A DNA stretch of 36,689 nucleotides from Mongoliibacter ruber (GTDB lineage Bacteria > Bacteroidota > Bacteroidia > Cytophagales > Cyclobacteriaceae). Both the position numbers and the translations under genes were made by a program. The stretch covers positions 1 to 36,689 of the forward strand of contig NZ_PVTR01000021.1 of the NCBI RefSeq assembly GCF_003003005.1. Reading direction: 5' to 3'. This document shows, in pieces, positions 23,838 to 32,862 of the stretch (positions are counted from its first letter, which is position 1; each line of letters begins with the position of its first letter). The notes below the pieces were generated by a model. That model made no database searches and was not told the DNA's origin. It saw only the letters and a list, made by a program, of their open reading frames with translations.

Positions 23838-24404
23838 CTATTCAAGAAATAAGAATGCAAGAAAAGCAAAGGTTCCTGTTGCAATTCCAATCATAAATAG
23901 GTTGTATGCAAGCCCAAGTAGTTTGTACTTTCTATTTAAGACAATCCCCTGCTGGTACAAGGCTACAGACATATGCCTATTTATTTCGTTTTTTGAAGTA
24001 AGAATTCTTGCTGTTTCCGCCAAATAGGCCTCTAATGACATCGAAGCACTTTCGCCAAAAAAAAGAATACTTCCCTTTTCAGGTTGGTATGGCCGATCAT
24101 CCCGGAGAATAAGCTTAGGTTTAGCCGCTTTCACCGCCAAAATTGTAGATATCAAGCAAAAAACAAGCAATAGACTTACTGGCAATATGACCTTAATTCC
24201 TATGGTCTCAAATTGACTGGCTATAGCACCATAACCTGAAATGGCTACTATTGCTGAAATAACCAAGGTGTTGATGCTGATTAGCATATTCGCCTTATTA
24301 TCCGCTATTTGGAGTAATCCAACATTGTTCTTAAAAGTCACCCTGTAGAAAGTCTGAGTCTCTCTAGATGTTTTACTTTCTTTAGGTTTTTGATTCTCAA
24401 TCAT
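23838..24404 (-). CDS. PycTM/DUF5706-type membrane protein
   Basis: A 188-aa inner-membrane protein with three clear hydrophobic segments (about 46-66, 72-92 and 164-187). The N-terminal NNVGLLQIADNKANMLISINTLVIS matches the hallmark of the DUF5706/PycTM family (ADNKANxLLSxN before the first helix). PycTM proteins are the membrane-damaging effectors of Pycsar anti-phage systems, where they sit beside a cyclase that makes cCMP or cUMP. No cyclase lies nearby here, so an orphan effector or a non-defence member is equally possible. It is read leftward with 70 bases to the CotH-like gene. Confidence 0.8.
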   Translation of the reverse strand: MIENQKPKESKTSRETQTFYRVTFKNNVGLLQIADNKANMLISINTLVISAIVAISGYGAIASQFETIGIKVILPVSLLLVFCLISTILAVKAAKPKLILRDDRPYQPEKGSILFFGESASMSLEAYLAETARILTSKNEINRHMSVALYQQGIVLNRKYKLLGLAYNLFMIGIATGTFAFLAFLFLE

Positions 24405-24711
24405 GGTTTTAAATAAGTCTTCTCCAAGATAAAAATATTATCTAAAACTCTTATGGAGCAAAACAAAGAAAATTCTATGTAGGAATGAGGTTATAATAGC
24501 TAAGACTTTTCACTAAGGACATTTTAAAATATTATTTCACATATTCCAAAATAAGTATAGAGGCAATGATGCCAATAACAAAACAAACACCTGGTTTTTG
24601 ATTCAATGTGATAAACCTATTGTGAAACAAAAATTGGTACATATCACATGTGAAAAAGCACTCTTGCTGTATGGTTCAAAAAAAACAATTGACGCGTATT
24701 GTCGGGTAAAA
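24405..24711. other. 307-base intergenic region with TGTGA repeats
   Basis: No gene is seen between the DUF5706 and PNPOx genes. It contains TGTGA three times (24607-24611, 24621-24625, 24649-24653), the last within the perfect palindrome TCACATGTGA (24644-24653). These resemble half-sites of CRP/FNR-type regulators, but the spacing is not the usual N6. They lie about 200 bases upstream of the DUF5706 start. Confidence 0.4.
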
Positions 24712-25287
24712 TTAAGGCACTAGCCATTTCCCTTGCCACTCGCCTTCTAATAGGGAAAAACCTATCCGTAAGTGCTCAAGTCCATTTAATTGCAATGACT
24801 CTATTTGATCTGGCTGGATTTCTATAACACAAAAGTTAACTGGGTTAGACAAATCCTCTTTCCAATGAAATGCTTCTTGGGGATCTTTTATTTCAGTCCC
24901 GGGACTTAGAGTGGAGTTGTAAGCTTTTTGGGCTTCACCTTGAACGTTCTTCCAATGTTTCAAAGATGTATCGTTTTGATGATGGAGAATAGCTTTGCCA
25001 TTAACCCTGATTTGAACTCTTTTCTGAGGATGAAAAAACAAAAGTGATGTCCTGTTTTCACTGTTTAATTGACTTACTTTAGAACTTCTCGAATCTGTGT
25101 AAAAGAAAAAACTCAAATTCTTACCCACTTTTCTCAAGACAACATACCTACTTTCAAGGTCAGGTCCTGCAAGCGAACTCAAAACTACGAATCGAAAAGG
25201 ATGCTTGCGATCCAATGCGCCTCTATGAAGTTCGTGAATAACTTCGGAAAATACTTCCTCTATGGAATTGATGGCTTCAAATAACAT
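24712..25287 (-). CDS. pyridoxamine 5'-phosphate oxidase-like flavin-binding protein
   Basis: A 191-aa cytoplasmic protein with the split-barrel FMN-binding fold of the PNPOx family: an N-terminal helix, HPFRFVVLSSLAG, SRYVVLRKVGKNLSFFFYTDSRSSKV and LLFFHPQKRVQIRVNGKAIL all match the core strands. It is too short and lacks the C-terminal residues of true PdxH, so substrate specificity (pyridoxamine phosphate, haem, F420 or other flavin reductant) is not predictable. Its ATG overlaps the stop of the CPXCG gene by one base (TAATG), so translation is coupled. Confidence 0.85.
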   Translation of the reverse strand: MLFEAINSIEEVFSEVIHELHRGALDRKHPFRFVVLSSLAGPDLESRYVVLRKVGKNLSFFFYTDSRSSKVSQLNSENRTSLLFFHPQKRVQIRVNGKAILHHQNDTSLKHWKNVQGEAQKAYNSTLSPGTEIKDPQEAFHWKEDLSNPVNFCVIEIQPDQIESLQLNGLEHLRIGFSLLEGEWQGKWLVP

Positions 25288-25469
25288 TATTGTTCTATTG
25301 AGTTGGCTTCAAAGAAATGCAACTCTGATTCTTCGATTTCAAAACTTAGCTCAATGGGGTTGCAACAAACCTCACAATCTTCAATATAGTTTTGTTTGCT
25401 TACTGAGGGGTCTAAGAGCATGGATATTTCCTCAAAGCAATAAGGGCAAGAAAAGAAATGTTCGAGCAT
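25287..25469 (-). CDS. CPXCG-type cysteine-rich zinc-ribbon protein
   Basis: A 60-aa acidic protein with FFSCPYC near the N-terminus and DCEVCCNPIEL near the middle, the two knuckles of a small zinc ribbon. It fits the CPXCG-motif cysteine-rich family, except that the first motif here reads CPYC-F rather than CPxCG. It ends in TAA overlapping the ATG of the PNPOx-like gene, so the pair is one transcript. The family has no established function; the coupling suggests the two proteins are needed together. Confidence 0.85.
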   Translation of the reverse strand: MLEHFFSCPYCFEEISMLLDPSVSKQNYIEDCEVCCNPIELSFEIEESELHFFEANSIEQ

Positions 25470-25590
25470 AGAAGTTTAACCTGACTTTCAAGCAAAAGTT
25501 TTCCTTGTTGTCAAATACGATAAGCTATCTCCCTTATTTTTCTAAAAAAACACAATCCGCTTTACATTTATATTATTTTCCGAGTGAATC

Positions 25591-25628
25591 ATAAAAAAAG
25601 CGCAGCAATTATAAAATTGCTACGCTTT
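25591..25628 (-). terminator. terminator of clpB
   Basis: AAAGCG-c-AGCAATT (25597-25610) pairs with AATTGCT-a-CGCTTT (25615-25628) around an ATAA loop, with one internal mismatch. Read leftward a run of seven T follows (25599-25593). It lies about 12 bases after the clpB stop. Confidence 0.85.
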
Positions 25629-25639
25629 AATTTCAACCC

Positions 25640-28252
25640 TTACACTTCAATGCTTTCTATATTTTTGAAATAAACCTGCTTATCTGCATCCAAATCAACT
25701 AGTACCGCAGAATCATTTTTGATATAGCCAGATAAAATCTGTTTTGATAATTCATTCAATATCAGACGCTGCATGGTTCTTTTCAGCGGCCTTGCTCCAA
25801 ATTGAGGATCAAAGCCTACTTGACCAAGATAATCCAAAACCTCAGTGGTCGCATCAATTTCGATATTAGATTCTTCTAATCGTTTTTGTATCTCTCTCCA
25901 CTGTATATCCACAATTTGCCGGATTACATCTCTATTTAGCGGCTCAAACATGATAGTTTCATCAATCCTATTGAGGAATTCAGGTCTGACGGATTTTTTC
26001 AACAAATCAAAAACTTCTGACTTCGTCTTCTCCATCAATTCGTCCTTGTTCCACTCTTCCATCTCAGCAAATCGCTCTTGAATAAGATGAGATCCAATAT
26101 TGGTAGTCAAGATAATGATGGTGTTCTTGAAATTAGCAATTCTTCCTTTGTTGTCTGTAAGTCTTCCATCATCGAGCACCTGTAAGAGGATATTAAACAC
26201 ATCAGGATGCGCTTTTTCTATTTCATCCAATAGCACAACCGAATATGGCTTTCTCCTCACTGCCTCAGTCAATTGACCGCCTTCATCATAGCCAACATAC
26301 CCTGGAGGTGCCCCCACCAGCCGGCTTACGGCATGTCTTTCCTGATATTCAGACATATCGATTCTAACCATGGCATTGTCATCGTTAAATAGATATTCGG
26401 CTAAAGCTTTGGCTAATTCAGTTTTGCCGACTCCCGTAGTGCCCATGAAGATAAATGAACCAATGGGCCTTTTGGGATCCTGAAGACCCGCTCTGCTCCT
26501 TCTGACAGCATCAGAGAGTGCCATGATAGCTTCTTTTTGACCTGCTACCCTTCTCCCCAACTCATCTTCCAAATGAAGAAGCTTGTCTCTCTCACTTTGG
26601 ATCATTTTTGAAAGAGGAATTCCTGTCCACTTAGAAACAACAGAAGCAATATCTTCATTGTCTACTTCCTCCTTTAATAAAGGAGAGCCTTGCTGCATTT
26701 CTTCCAATTGCGTTTGAAAGCTTTGGAGCTTCTTTTCCGAATCAACAATTTTACCATATCGGATTTCAGCAACTTTGCCAAAGTCCCCAGCTCTCTCGGC
26801 TTGTTCAGCTTCCAGTTTTAATTTATCTATACTTTCCTTTTCTCTTCTGATCCCCATAATAACAGCCTTTTCAGACTCCCACTTGGCTTTTACAGATTGT
26901 CTTTTTTCAGAAAGCTCAGCTATTTCTTTGCTAAGAACCGCCTCTTTATCTTTGTTATTTTCCCTTCTGATAGCTTCTCTTTCTATTTCAAGCTGCATGA
27001 TCCTTCTGTTAAGCTCATCAAGCTCTTGAGGCAAAGAATCTATCTCCATTCTCAATTTGGCAGCTGCTTCATCCATTAGGTCAATTGCTTTGTCAGGAAG
27101 AAACCTGTCAGAGATATACCGTTGAGACAATTCAACCGCCGCAATGACAGCATCATCTTTGACCCTTACTCCGTGATGGAGCTCATACTTATCTTTGATA
27201 CCCCTAAGGATAGAAATCGCATCAGCTGCGTCAGGCTCATCAACCATTACGGACTGAAACCTTCTTTCCAGCGCTTTGTCTTTTTCTATATATTTCTGGT
27301 ACTCTTTAAGTGTCGTGGCTCCTATTGCATGAAGCTCACCTCTTGCCAAGGCAGGCTTTAACAAATTGGCAGCATCCATAGCTCCTTCACCGCCGCCTCC
27401 TGCACCTATTAGCGTATGAATTTCATCGATGAATAAAATAATTTGACCATCCGAATCTGTCACCTCCTTGATCACAGCCTTAAGTCTTTCTTCAAACTCT
27501 CCCTTATATTTGGCTCCAGCCACTAAAAGTCCCATATCTAATGAAATAAGTGTTTTGGACTTTAAGTTTTCAGGAACATCTCCACTCACAATCCTTTGAG
27601 CTAACCCTTCTACAATGGCCGTTTTACCAACTCCGGGTTCACCTAAAAGAATAGGATTGTTTTTAGTCCTCCTTGCAAGGATCTGTAAAACCCTTCTTAT
27701 CTCCTCATCTCTACCTATGACCGGGTCGATTTTACCCTTCTTGGCCAATTCGTTAAGGTTTTTGGAATATTTTTCCAACGCCCTGTATTTTGATTCTGCG
27801 TTTTGATCTGTCACTTTATTTCCTTGTCTTAATTCTTTGATAGCTTCAATCAATTTTTTTTCATTTATGCCTTGATCTTTTAATAATTGGGCTGTTCTAT
27901 CACTTCCTGACAGCAAGCCCAAAATCAAATGCTCAATGGCAACAAATTCATCACCAAATGTTTTGAGGAACTCTTTTGCCTTTGCAATTGCCTGATTGGA
28001 GGCATTAGATAAATATGGTTGTTGTCCACTTACTTTTGGTAGAGAATCGATTATATCATCTAATTTTTGACCTATCAGCACTTTGTTAATACTGGCTTTC
28101 TTAAAAAGAAAATCCACTACGTTTTCGTCTTCGGTCAAAATTCCTTTTAATATATGGGCTGGTTCAATGGCTTGCTGTTGTGCAGCCATAGCGAGCTCTG
28201 CAGCTTTCTGAATAGCTTCTTGAGACTTAATTGTAAATTGTTTGAAATCCAT
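25640..28252 (-). CDS. clpB: ATP-dependent chaperone ClpB
   Basis: An 870-aa Hsp100 disaggregase that, with DnaK, pulls proteins out of aggregates. It has the N-terminal Clp repeat domain (about 1-145), the first AAA+ module with Walker A GEPGVGKT at 204-211 and Walker B LFIDEIHTLIGAG, a long middle coiled coil (about 395-530, rich in Glu, Arg and Lys) that marks it as ClpB rather than ClpA or ClpC, a second AAA+ module with Walker A GTTGVGKTELAKAL near residue 605 and DEIEKAHPDVFN, and the ClpB C-terminal domain. Length is normal. Stand-alone, own terminator; no heat-shock promoter motif was recognised. Confidence 0.98.
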   Translation of the reverse strand: MDFKQFTIKSQEAIQKAAELAMAAQQQAIEPAHILKGILTEDENVVDFLFKKASINKVLIGQKLDDIIDSLPKVSGQQPYLSNASNQAIAKAKEFLKTFGDEFVAIEHLILGLLSGSDRTAQLLKDQGINEKKLIEAIKELRQGNKVTDQNAESKYRALEKYSKNLNELAKKGKIDPVIGRDEEIRRVLQILARRTKNNPILLGEPGVGKTAIVEGLAQRIVSGDVPENLKSKTLISLDMGLLVAGAKYKGEFEERLKAVIKEVTDSDGQIILFIDEIHTLIGAGGGGEGAMDAANLLKPALARGELHAIGATTLKEYQKYIEKDKALERRFQSVMVDEPDAADAISILRGIKDKYELHHGVRVKDDAVIAAVELSQRYISDRFLPDKAIDLMDEAAAKLRMEIDSLPQELDELNRRIMQLEIEREAIRRENNKDKEAVLSKEIAELSEKRQSVKAKWESEKAVIMGIRREKESIDKLKLEAEQAERAGDFGKVAEIRYGKIVDSEKKLQSFQTQLEEMQQGSPLLKEEVDNEDIASVVSKWTGIPLSKMIQSERDKLLHLEDELGRRVAGQKEAIMALSDAVRRSRAGLQDPKRPIGSFIFMGTTGVGKTELAKALAEYLFNDDNAMVRIDMSEYQERHAVSRLVGAPPGYVGYDEGGQLTEAVRRKPYSVVLLDEIEKAHPDVFNILLQVLDDGRLTDNKGRIANFKNTIIILTTNIGSHLIQERFAEMEEWNKDELMEKTKSEVFDLLKKSVRPEFLNRIDETIMFEPLNRDVIRQIVDIQWREIQKRLEESNIEIDATTEVLDYLGQVGFDPQFGARPLKRTMQRLILNELSKQILSGYIKNDSAVLVDLDADKQVYFKNIESIEV

Positions 28253-28394
28253 GGTTGTTTCGTTGGTTTCTTTGAGGATTAAATTCTAATTCTTCCCTAT
28301 CAAAAAAATATCCAACATTAATTAGCAGTATTTTTCGGAAATTTTGTCTGTTTTTAGGCTTTCAAGCTATCAATTACAGACTTTTTGACACAAA

Positions 28395-28420
28395 AAAACC
28401 ATCAATTTTTTGATGGTTTT
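28395..28420 (-). terminator. terminator of the coiled-coil protein gene
   Basis: AAAACCATCAA (28395-28405) pairs with TTGATGGTTTT (28410-28420) around a TTTT loop. Read leftward a T run follows (plus-strand A run 28392-28398). It is about 30 bases after the stop of the gene at 28449-28940. Confidence 0.8.
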
Positions 28421-28448
28421 CTATGGAGCTGATAAAGTTTAAAACTCC

Positions 28449-28940
28449 TTAGTTCTCTTCATCCTCTACTTTTGAAGGAGAATTGGATGAATATCTTTCT
28501 ATATCTCTTTGGTACTTATCAATATTGGCTTGAGCTTCTTGAATCGAAATCTCTGTTTTTTTCAATTTCAATTCCATTTTTGCAATATCTGCGGTCTCTG
28601 TTTTGCCTTTTTGTTTGGCTTTCTCAATTTTGAGATTTTGCTTGGCATATTTAATTTCAGCTTTTTGTTTGGCAGTTAAAGCCTTATCGTATTTTTTCTG
28701 AGATTTCTGAAGATTGCTTATCCTTTTCTCCTCAGCTTTGACCACTGCCTCAGATAATTTTTGTTCCTTTTTTGCAGCTTTTAGTTCTGCCTTTTCAAGC
28801 GCGACAGCCTTTTTATCTTCCTTCATCTGCTTTTTCAACTCTGATTTTTCCTCATTAGTTAATTCTTCAGCCTGTTGTGCAAAAACTGAATTGAAAGCTA
28901 TACCAAGAAACAAGATTGAGAGTAAAGTGAAATTTTTCAT
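28449..28940 (-). CDS. secreted lysine/glutamate-rich coiled-coil protein
   Basis: A 163-aa exported protein from the ATG at 28940 (signal peptide MKNFTLLSILFLGIAFNSVFAQ). After the signal nearly all residues (about 28-150) are Lys, Glu, Ala, Gln and Leu in a helical heptad-like pattern, with no cysteine and few aromatics, so it should be one long alpha-helical rod. Low-complexity composition makes homology searches unreliable. Similar periplasmic 'coiled-coil' proteins are common in Bacteroidota; the function is unknown. It is divergent from the sensor kinase at 29117. Confidence 0.75.
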   Translation of the reverse strand: MKNFTLLSILFLGIAFNSVFAQQAEELTNEEKSELKKQMKEDKKAVALEKAELKAAKKEQKLSEAVVKAEEKRISNLQKSQKKYDKALTAKQKAEIKYAKQNLKIEKAKQKGKTETADIAKMELKLKKTEISIQEAQANIDKYQRDIERYSSNSPSKVEDEEN

Positions 28941-29116
28941 TTTTATCATGATTTAATTCAAATTCAAATTACCCTAATATTTATAAAACTCCAATGATTT
29001 AAACTAAATAATCACAAAACCAACTTCGTGAAATAGAATCATTTAATTAAAGTCATGCCAAAATGAAAATCAATAAAATTTATTAATAAATTAATGATTC
29101 AAATGGACTCACCACA

Positions 29117-32100
29117 ATGAATTTAGATTTCACCTACAATATTCTGGCAGTACCTGTGCTCATTACGAGTTTTCTTTTTTTGCTTTTAGGTGTTTTTACT
29201 TTTCGAAAAAGAGCCGGCAATGGTGAAATTTTCTTTGCGGGATTACTCGCTGGTTGTTTCATTTACTCTCTCTTCTATGGATTGGAGCTATTGGCGAATA
29301 ATGAATTTACAGTAGTTCTCACCTATAAACTTCAATACCTTGGCGGGGTTTTAATCACTCCTTTTCTACTTCTATTCGTGCTGAAATATTCAGGAAATGA
29401 AAGGTATCTTAAGTCCTTCCTGATATATTTAATCTTTGTCTTAAGTGGCCTATTTTTAGTTGCACTGTTTACAAATGACTCCCATAGACTTTTTTACAAA
29501 ATACTTACCGCAAAGTACAACGGTTTTTATTTGGCCGTAAGTTTTGAAAAAGGAATCTTAGATGTCGCTTATGAAAGCTTTAATAATATTATTATTCTGA
29601 TTTCCACCTTGGTTTTGGTGAAAATGTACTACTCTATACCAAAACCTTACAAAAGCCAAGTACTTACATTATTAGCCGGTACCACCTTCCCCTGGCTTGC
29701 ACACAGCCTAGCTTTATTTGGTTACTCTTATCGCAATATTGATTTTGTCCCATTCACTTTGTTGATAAGTGCCGTTTTTATTTACATAGGATTATTTAGA
29801 CTTGGGCTTTTCAGGAAAACACCGATTGCCTTCAAAACAATTTTTGAAAATCTATCAGATGGTATTCTAATCTTTGATAGATACAAAAATATAATTGCAG
29901 CAAATAAAAAGGCAGTGAAAATTTTACGCAAAAACTTTTACCATCTTCAAAATACTAATATTAAGGATCTATATTTGGATCACCCCGAGATCCAAAAATT
30001 GTTTTCCACCGATAAAGCTATTGAGGTGGAGTTTATGGATGTAGAAAACGACCTGTTTTATTCTGGATTCTTGAAAAACACTGAAGAAGAGGATTTTCAA
30101 TATTTATTTTTGAGGGATATCTCCAAACAAAAACTTGCAGAAGAAAAAATCAGGTTCAATGAAAGTAAGCTGCAAAACATCAATACAAGTCTGCTTCGAA
30201 ATGAAAAAATGCTTACATCTATCGCTTTCGCGACCAAGGAGTTACTTTCGAATGCAAATTTCTCAAAAGCAACTCAAAAGGCCATTACAATTCTTGGAGA
30301 TGGGGCTAGTGCAGATCGGGCATATTTGTTTGAAAACAACATAGATGAAGCTGGCAATTACTTCAGTTCGCAGAGATTTGAATGGAGTGCTACAGGAGTT
30401 GATCCGGAAATTGACAATCCGGACCTTCAAAATCTACCCATTGGTTTGTTTGGCGAATCAATGGACTACCTCATAAAAAATCAAGTTTATACAAATATTG
30501 TAAGAAAAATAGAGGATCCTGACCTAAGGGGTTTACTGGAAAGTCAGGACATCATTTCAATATTATTGATCCCTATTTTTGTAGAAAAAAGCTTCTGGGG
30601 ATTTGTAGGGTTTGACGACTGTCAAAAAGAAAAACAATGGAGTGAAGGAGAAACAGCCTTGTTGATAAGTTTTGCAGAAAGTATTTCAAATGCTATTGAA
30701 AGGAGAAATATGGAGGAAAACCTTCGTGTTTCGATGCAGAACGCCAAGGAAGCAAGTATTGCCAAATCAGAGTTTCTTGCAAATATGAGTCATGAAATAC
30801 GGACACCCTTAAATGGTATCATTGGATTTTCAGATTTATTAATGAAAACGGATTTAGGTCAAACACAAAAAGAATTCTTAAAATCAATAGTTGATTCAGG
30901 CCATTTGCTTCTAGACTTGGTCAATGATGTATTGGACTTCTCCAAAATTGAAGCAGGCAAACTTGAATTAAGCCCAACCCAAGTAAACTTAACCAAGCTT
31001 GCAAACGATGCTGTAAAAATGATCAAACCAATGGCCGAAGAAAAAGGTATTGAATTGTTGGTTTCATTACCTGATGACATGCCCAGTTATTTTTACGCAG
31101 ATGAAACGAGACTCAAACAAATTCTGATAAACCTTTTGAGTAATGCTGGCAAGTTTACTCAAAAAGGTAAGATTGAATTACTTGTCAAAATCGATGATTT
31201 GTCAAATAAAGACCATGCACACCTAGAATTTATGGTGATTGATACTGGAATAGGGATATCGAATGAGAAAAAAGATATTATTTTCGATGCTTTTGCCCAA
31301 GAAGACAACTCTACAACGAGAAAGTATGGAGGCACTGGATTAGGTTTGTCGATCAGCAATAAGATTTTGCAGTTAATGGGAAGCAAGCTGGAAGTAGAAA
31401 CAGAAGTAGGTAAGGGGAGTATATTCAGTTTTAAAATAATCTTACCCATAATGAATGGTCAGGAAAACCTTCAATCCAATGAGGAACCAAAACAAATTAG
31501 CCAACCTAAAACTTTAACTAAAACAGTAAAAAAAGGAAAAATAAAAATCCTTCTTGTCGATGACAATCCAGTCAACATGCTTTTGGCCAAAACTATAGTA
31601 AAAAATATCCTACCATCTTCAAAAATATTTGAGGCTAAGAATGGAAGAGAAGCCTTAGACTCCTACAGGGAACACATTCCGGATTTAATTTTTATGGATA
31701 TCCAAATGCCAGAAATGAGTGGTTATGAAGCTACTATTGCAATAAGGAAGATAGAAGCTGGAAATTCAAGAGTACCGATTATTGCATTGACTGCAGGGAC
31801 TGTAAAGGGGGAGTATGACAGGTGTATCTCTGCAGGCATGGATGATTACTTGTCCAAACCCGTTGTGGTAGCTGATATTCAAAATAAAATAGAAAAGTTC
31901 ATCAGCTTATCAAAAGACCCAGAAATTCAGACACCACTATTTTCAAAACTGGAAGAATTCAGGAATTCGGACCCAAACTTTTTTAAAGAACTATTAGAAG
32001 TTAGCAACATGAATCTTACCAAATTAAAGGAAGATCTAATAAGTATTACAAACAATATAAAGAACACAGGAAAAATTAAGCAAACATGTCATGCTATCAA

Positions 32101-32266
32101 AGGAGTAGCCTTAAACCTTGATCTAAGCAGGTTAAGTAAATATGCTACTACTGCGGAAGAAATAGAAAAGATGAATGATACCGAAAGGCAAGAATTATTA
32201 TCAGGTATACATCTTGAATTAGACAACATCATAGATACCCTCAAAAAGGAAATAGCCAAAATCTAA
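29117..32266 (+). CDS. 7TM hybrid sensor histidine kinase with REC and Hpt domains
   Basis: A 1049-aa multidomain phosphorelay protein. Seven hydrophobic helices (about 8-230) form an N-terminal 7TM sensor module. A PAS-like domain (about 238-338) and a GAF-like domain (about 365-528) follow. HisKA has the acceptor His559 in NMSHEIRTPLNGIIG, and HATPase_c spans about 655-780 with VIDTGIGIS and YGGTGLGLS. A receiver domain (810-935) has Asp815/816, phospho-acceptor Asp861 in IFMDIQMPEMSG and Lys914. A C-terminal Hpt helix bundle has His992 in CHAIKG. The H559-D861-H992 relay is complete in one chain, so the final response regulator must be elsewhere. The signal is unknown. Confidence 0.93.
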   Translation: MNLDFTYNILAVPVLITSFLFLLLGVFTFRKRAGNGEIFFAGLLAGCFIYSLFYGLELLANNEFTVVLTYKLQYLGGVLITPFLLLFVLKYSGNERYLKSFLIYLIFVLSGLFLVALFTNDSHRLFYKILTAKYNGFYLAVSFEKGILDVAYESFNNIIILISTLVLVKMYYSIPKPYKSQVLTLLAGTTFPWLAHSLALFGYSYRNIDFVPFTLLISAVFIYIGLFRLGLFRKTPIAFKTIFENLSDGILIFDRYKNIIAANKKAVKILRKNFYHLQNTNIKDLYLDHPEIQKLFSTDKAIEVEFMDVENDLFYSGFLKNTEEEDFQYLFLRDISKQKLAEEKIRFNESKLQNINTSLLRNEKMLTSIAFATKELLSNANFSKATQKAITILGDGASADRAYLFENNIDEAGNYFSSQRFEWSATGVDPEIDNPDLQNLPIGLFGESMDYLIKNQVYTNIVRKIEDPDLRGLLESQDIISILLIPIFVEKSFWGFVGFDDCQKEKQWSEGETALLISFAESISNAIERRNMEENLRVSMQNAKEASIAKSEFLANMSHEIRTPLNGIIGFSDLLMKTDLGQTQKEFLKSIVDSGHLLLDLVNDVLDFSKIEAGKLELSPTQVNLTKLANDAVKMIKPMAEEKGIELLVSLPDDMPSYFYADETRLKQILINLLSNAGKFTQKGKIELLVKIDDLSNKDHAHLEFMVIDTGIGISNEKKDIIFDAFAQEDNSTTRKYGGTGLGLSISNKILQLMGSKLEVETEVGKGSIFSFKIILPIMNGQENLQSNEEPKQISQPKTLTKTVKKGKIKILLVDDNPVNMLLAKTIVKNILPSSKIFEAKNGREALDSYREHIPDLIFMDIQMPEMSGYEATIAIRKIEAGNSRVPIIALTAGTVKGEYDRCISAGMDDYLSKPVVVADIQNKIEKFISLSKDPEIQTPLFSKLEEFRNSDPNFFKELLEVSNMNLTKLKEDLISITNNIKNTGKIKQTCHAIKGVALNLDLSRLSKYATTAEEIEKMNDTERQELLSGIHLELDNIIDTLKKEIAKI

Positions 32267-32634
32267 GTTGAGTTCTCTTTTTCATTCCACACACAGCATA
32301 TAAGTTATTGATAAAAGGAGTTAATGGTTAAATATGAATTCATCTTCAGATCAACGCATCTATTCGAGATATTGTGCTGTGGTGAATGAATTGATTTCGA
32401 AACAAATCTTTAATTTATCCATATCTTATAGTCAGTAAATACTCAACTAAGCCCCTAAAAAGCATTTCGTATTACCATGTTAGTAAAAGATATATTTTTA
32501 TTATTATTATCATAAATTTTTTTTAAGACTCTTTTTTAGAATGTATTTTTATTTTTTAAAATTATTTTTTTTTTTTGATCTAATTATTTAAGCGCCAAAT
32601 AAGATTTTATTTATCACTTTTAAAAATCAAAATC
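32267..32634. other. 368-base AT-rich upstream region of the peptide locus
   Basis: No gene is seen between the kinase and the 70-aa peptide. The right part is extremely AT-rich and has a run of 12 T (32565-32576) followed by TTTG (ending 32577) and, 22 bases on, TAAGATTT (32600-32607), a degenerate candidate for the Bacteroidota promoter of the downstream operon. No terminator for the kinase was recognised. Confidence 0.4.
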
Positions 32635-32847
32635 ATGACAAACTTAATTTCGGCACTAGCTATTAGCTTGGCTATGGCTACAGCAACAGAAAAACCTTCG
32701 GAAACGACAGAAGAAGGTAATTTTGAGATTAAAACTTTAGCATTTGCAAGATGCGAAATCATTGATCACAAGAATGGATTTTACGGAAAAGGAAATTGTG
32801 AAAAACTGATGAAAGCTTATGCAGCTTATCTGGAGTTAAAGAAGTAA
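32635..32847 (+). CDS. small secreted two-cysteine peptide
   Basis: A 70-aa protein. Residues 1-18 (MTNLISALAISLAMATAT) look like a short signal peptide with a likely cut after ATA. The mature part is acidic at first (EKPSETTEEGNFE) and then carries Cys40 and Cys55 in FARCEIIDHKNGFYGKGNCEKL, ending in a helical AYAAYLELKK. The two cysteines could form a disulfide loop of 14 intervening residues. I recognise no family. It starts the operon and is separated from the GLPGLI gene by 69 bases that include a stable hairpin (32863-32887), so it is probably made in excess over the downstream genes. It may be a secreted effector, a substrate, or a component of the barrel system. Confidence 0.75.
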   Translation: MTNLISALAISLAMATATEKPSETTEEGNFEIKTLAFARCEIIDHKNGFYGKGNCEKLMKAYAAYLELKK

Positions 32848-32862
32848 TTTTTTGATTCCTAA

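Noticed and set aside
28714-28956. An 80-aa hydrophobic rightward frame.
   Set aside because: Antisense of the K/E-rich coiled-coil gene; apparent membrane character is an artefact of complementing lysine and glutamate codons.
32635-32847. The 70-aa peptide as a lanthipeptide/RiPP precursor.
   Set aside because: It has a Sec-type signal rather than a double-glycine leader, and no LanB/LanC, radical SAM or peptidase-transporter gene is in the window; kept only as a peptide of unknown role.
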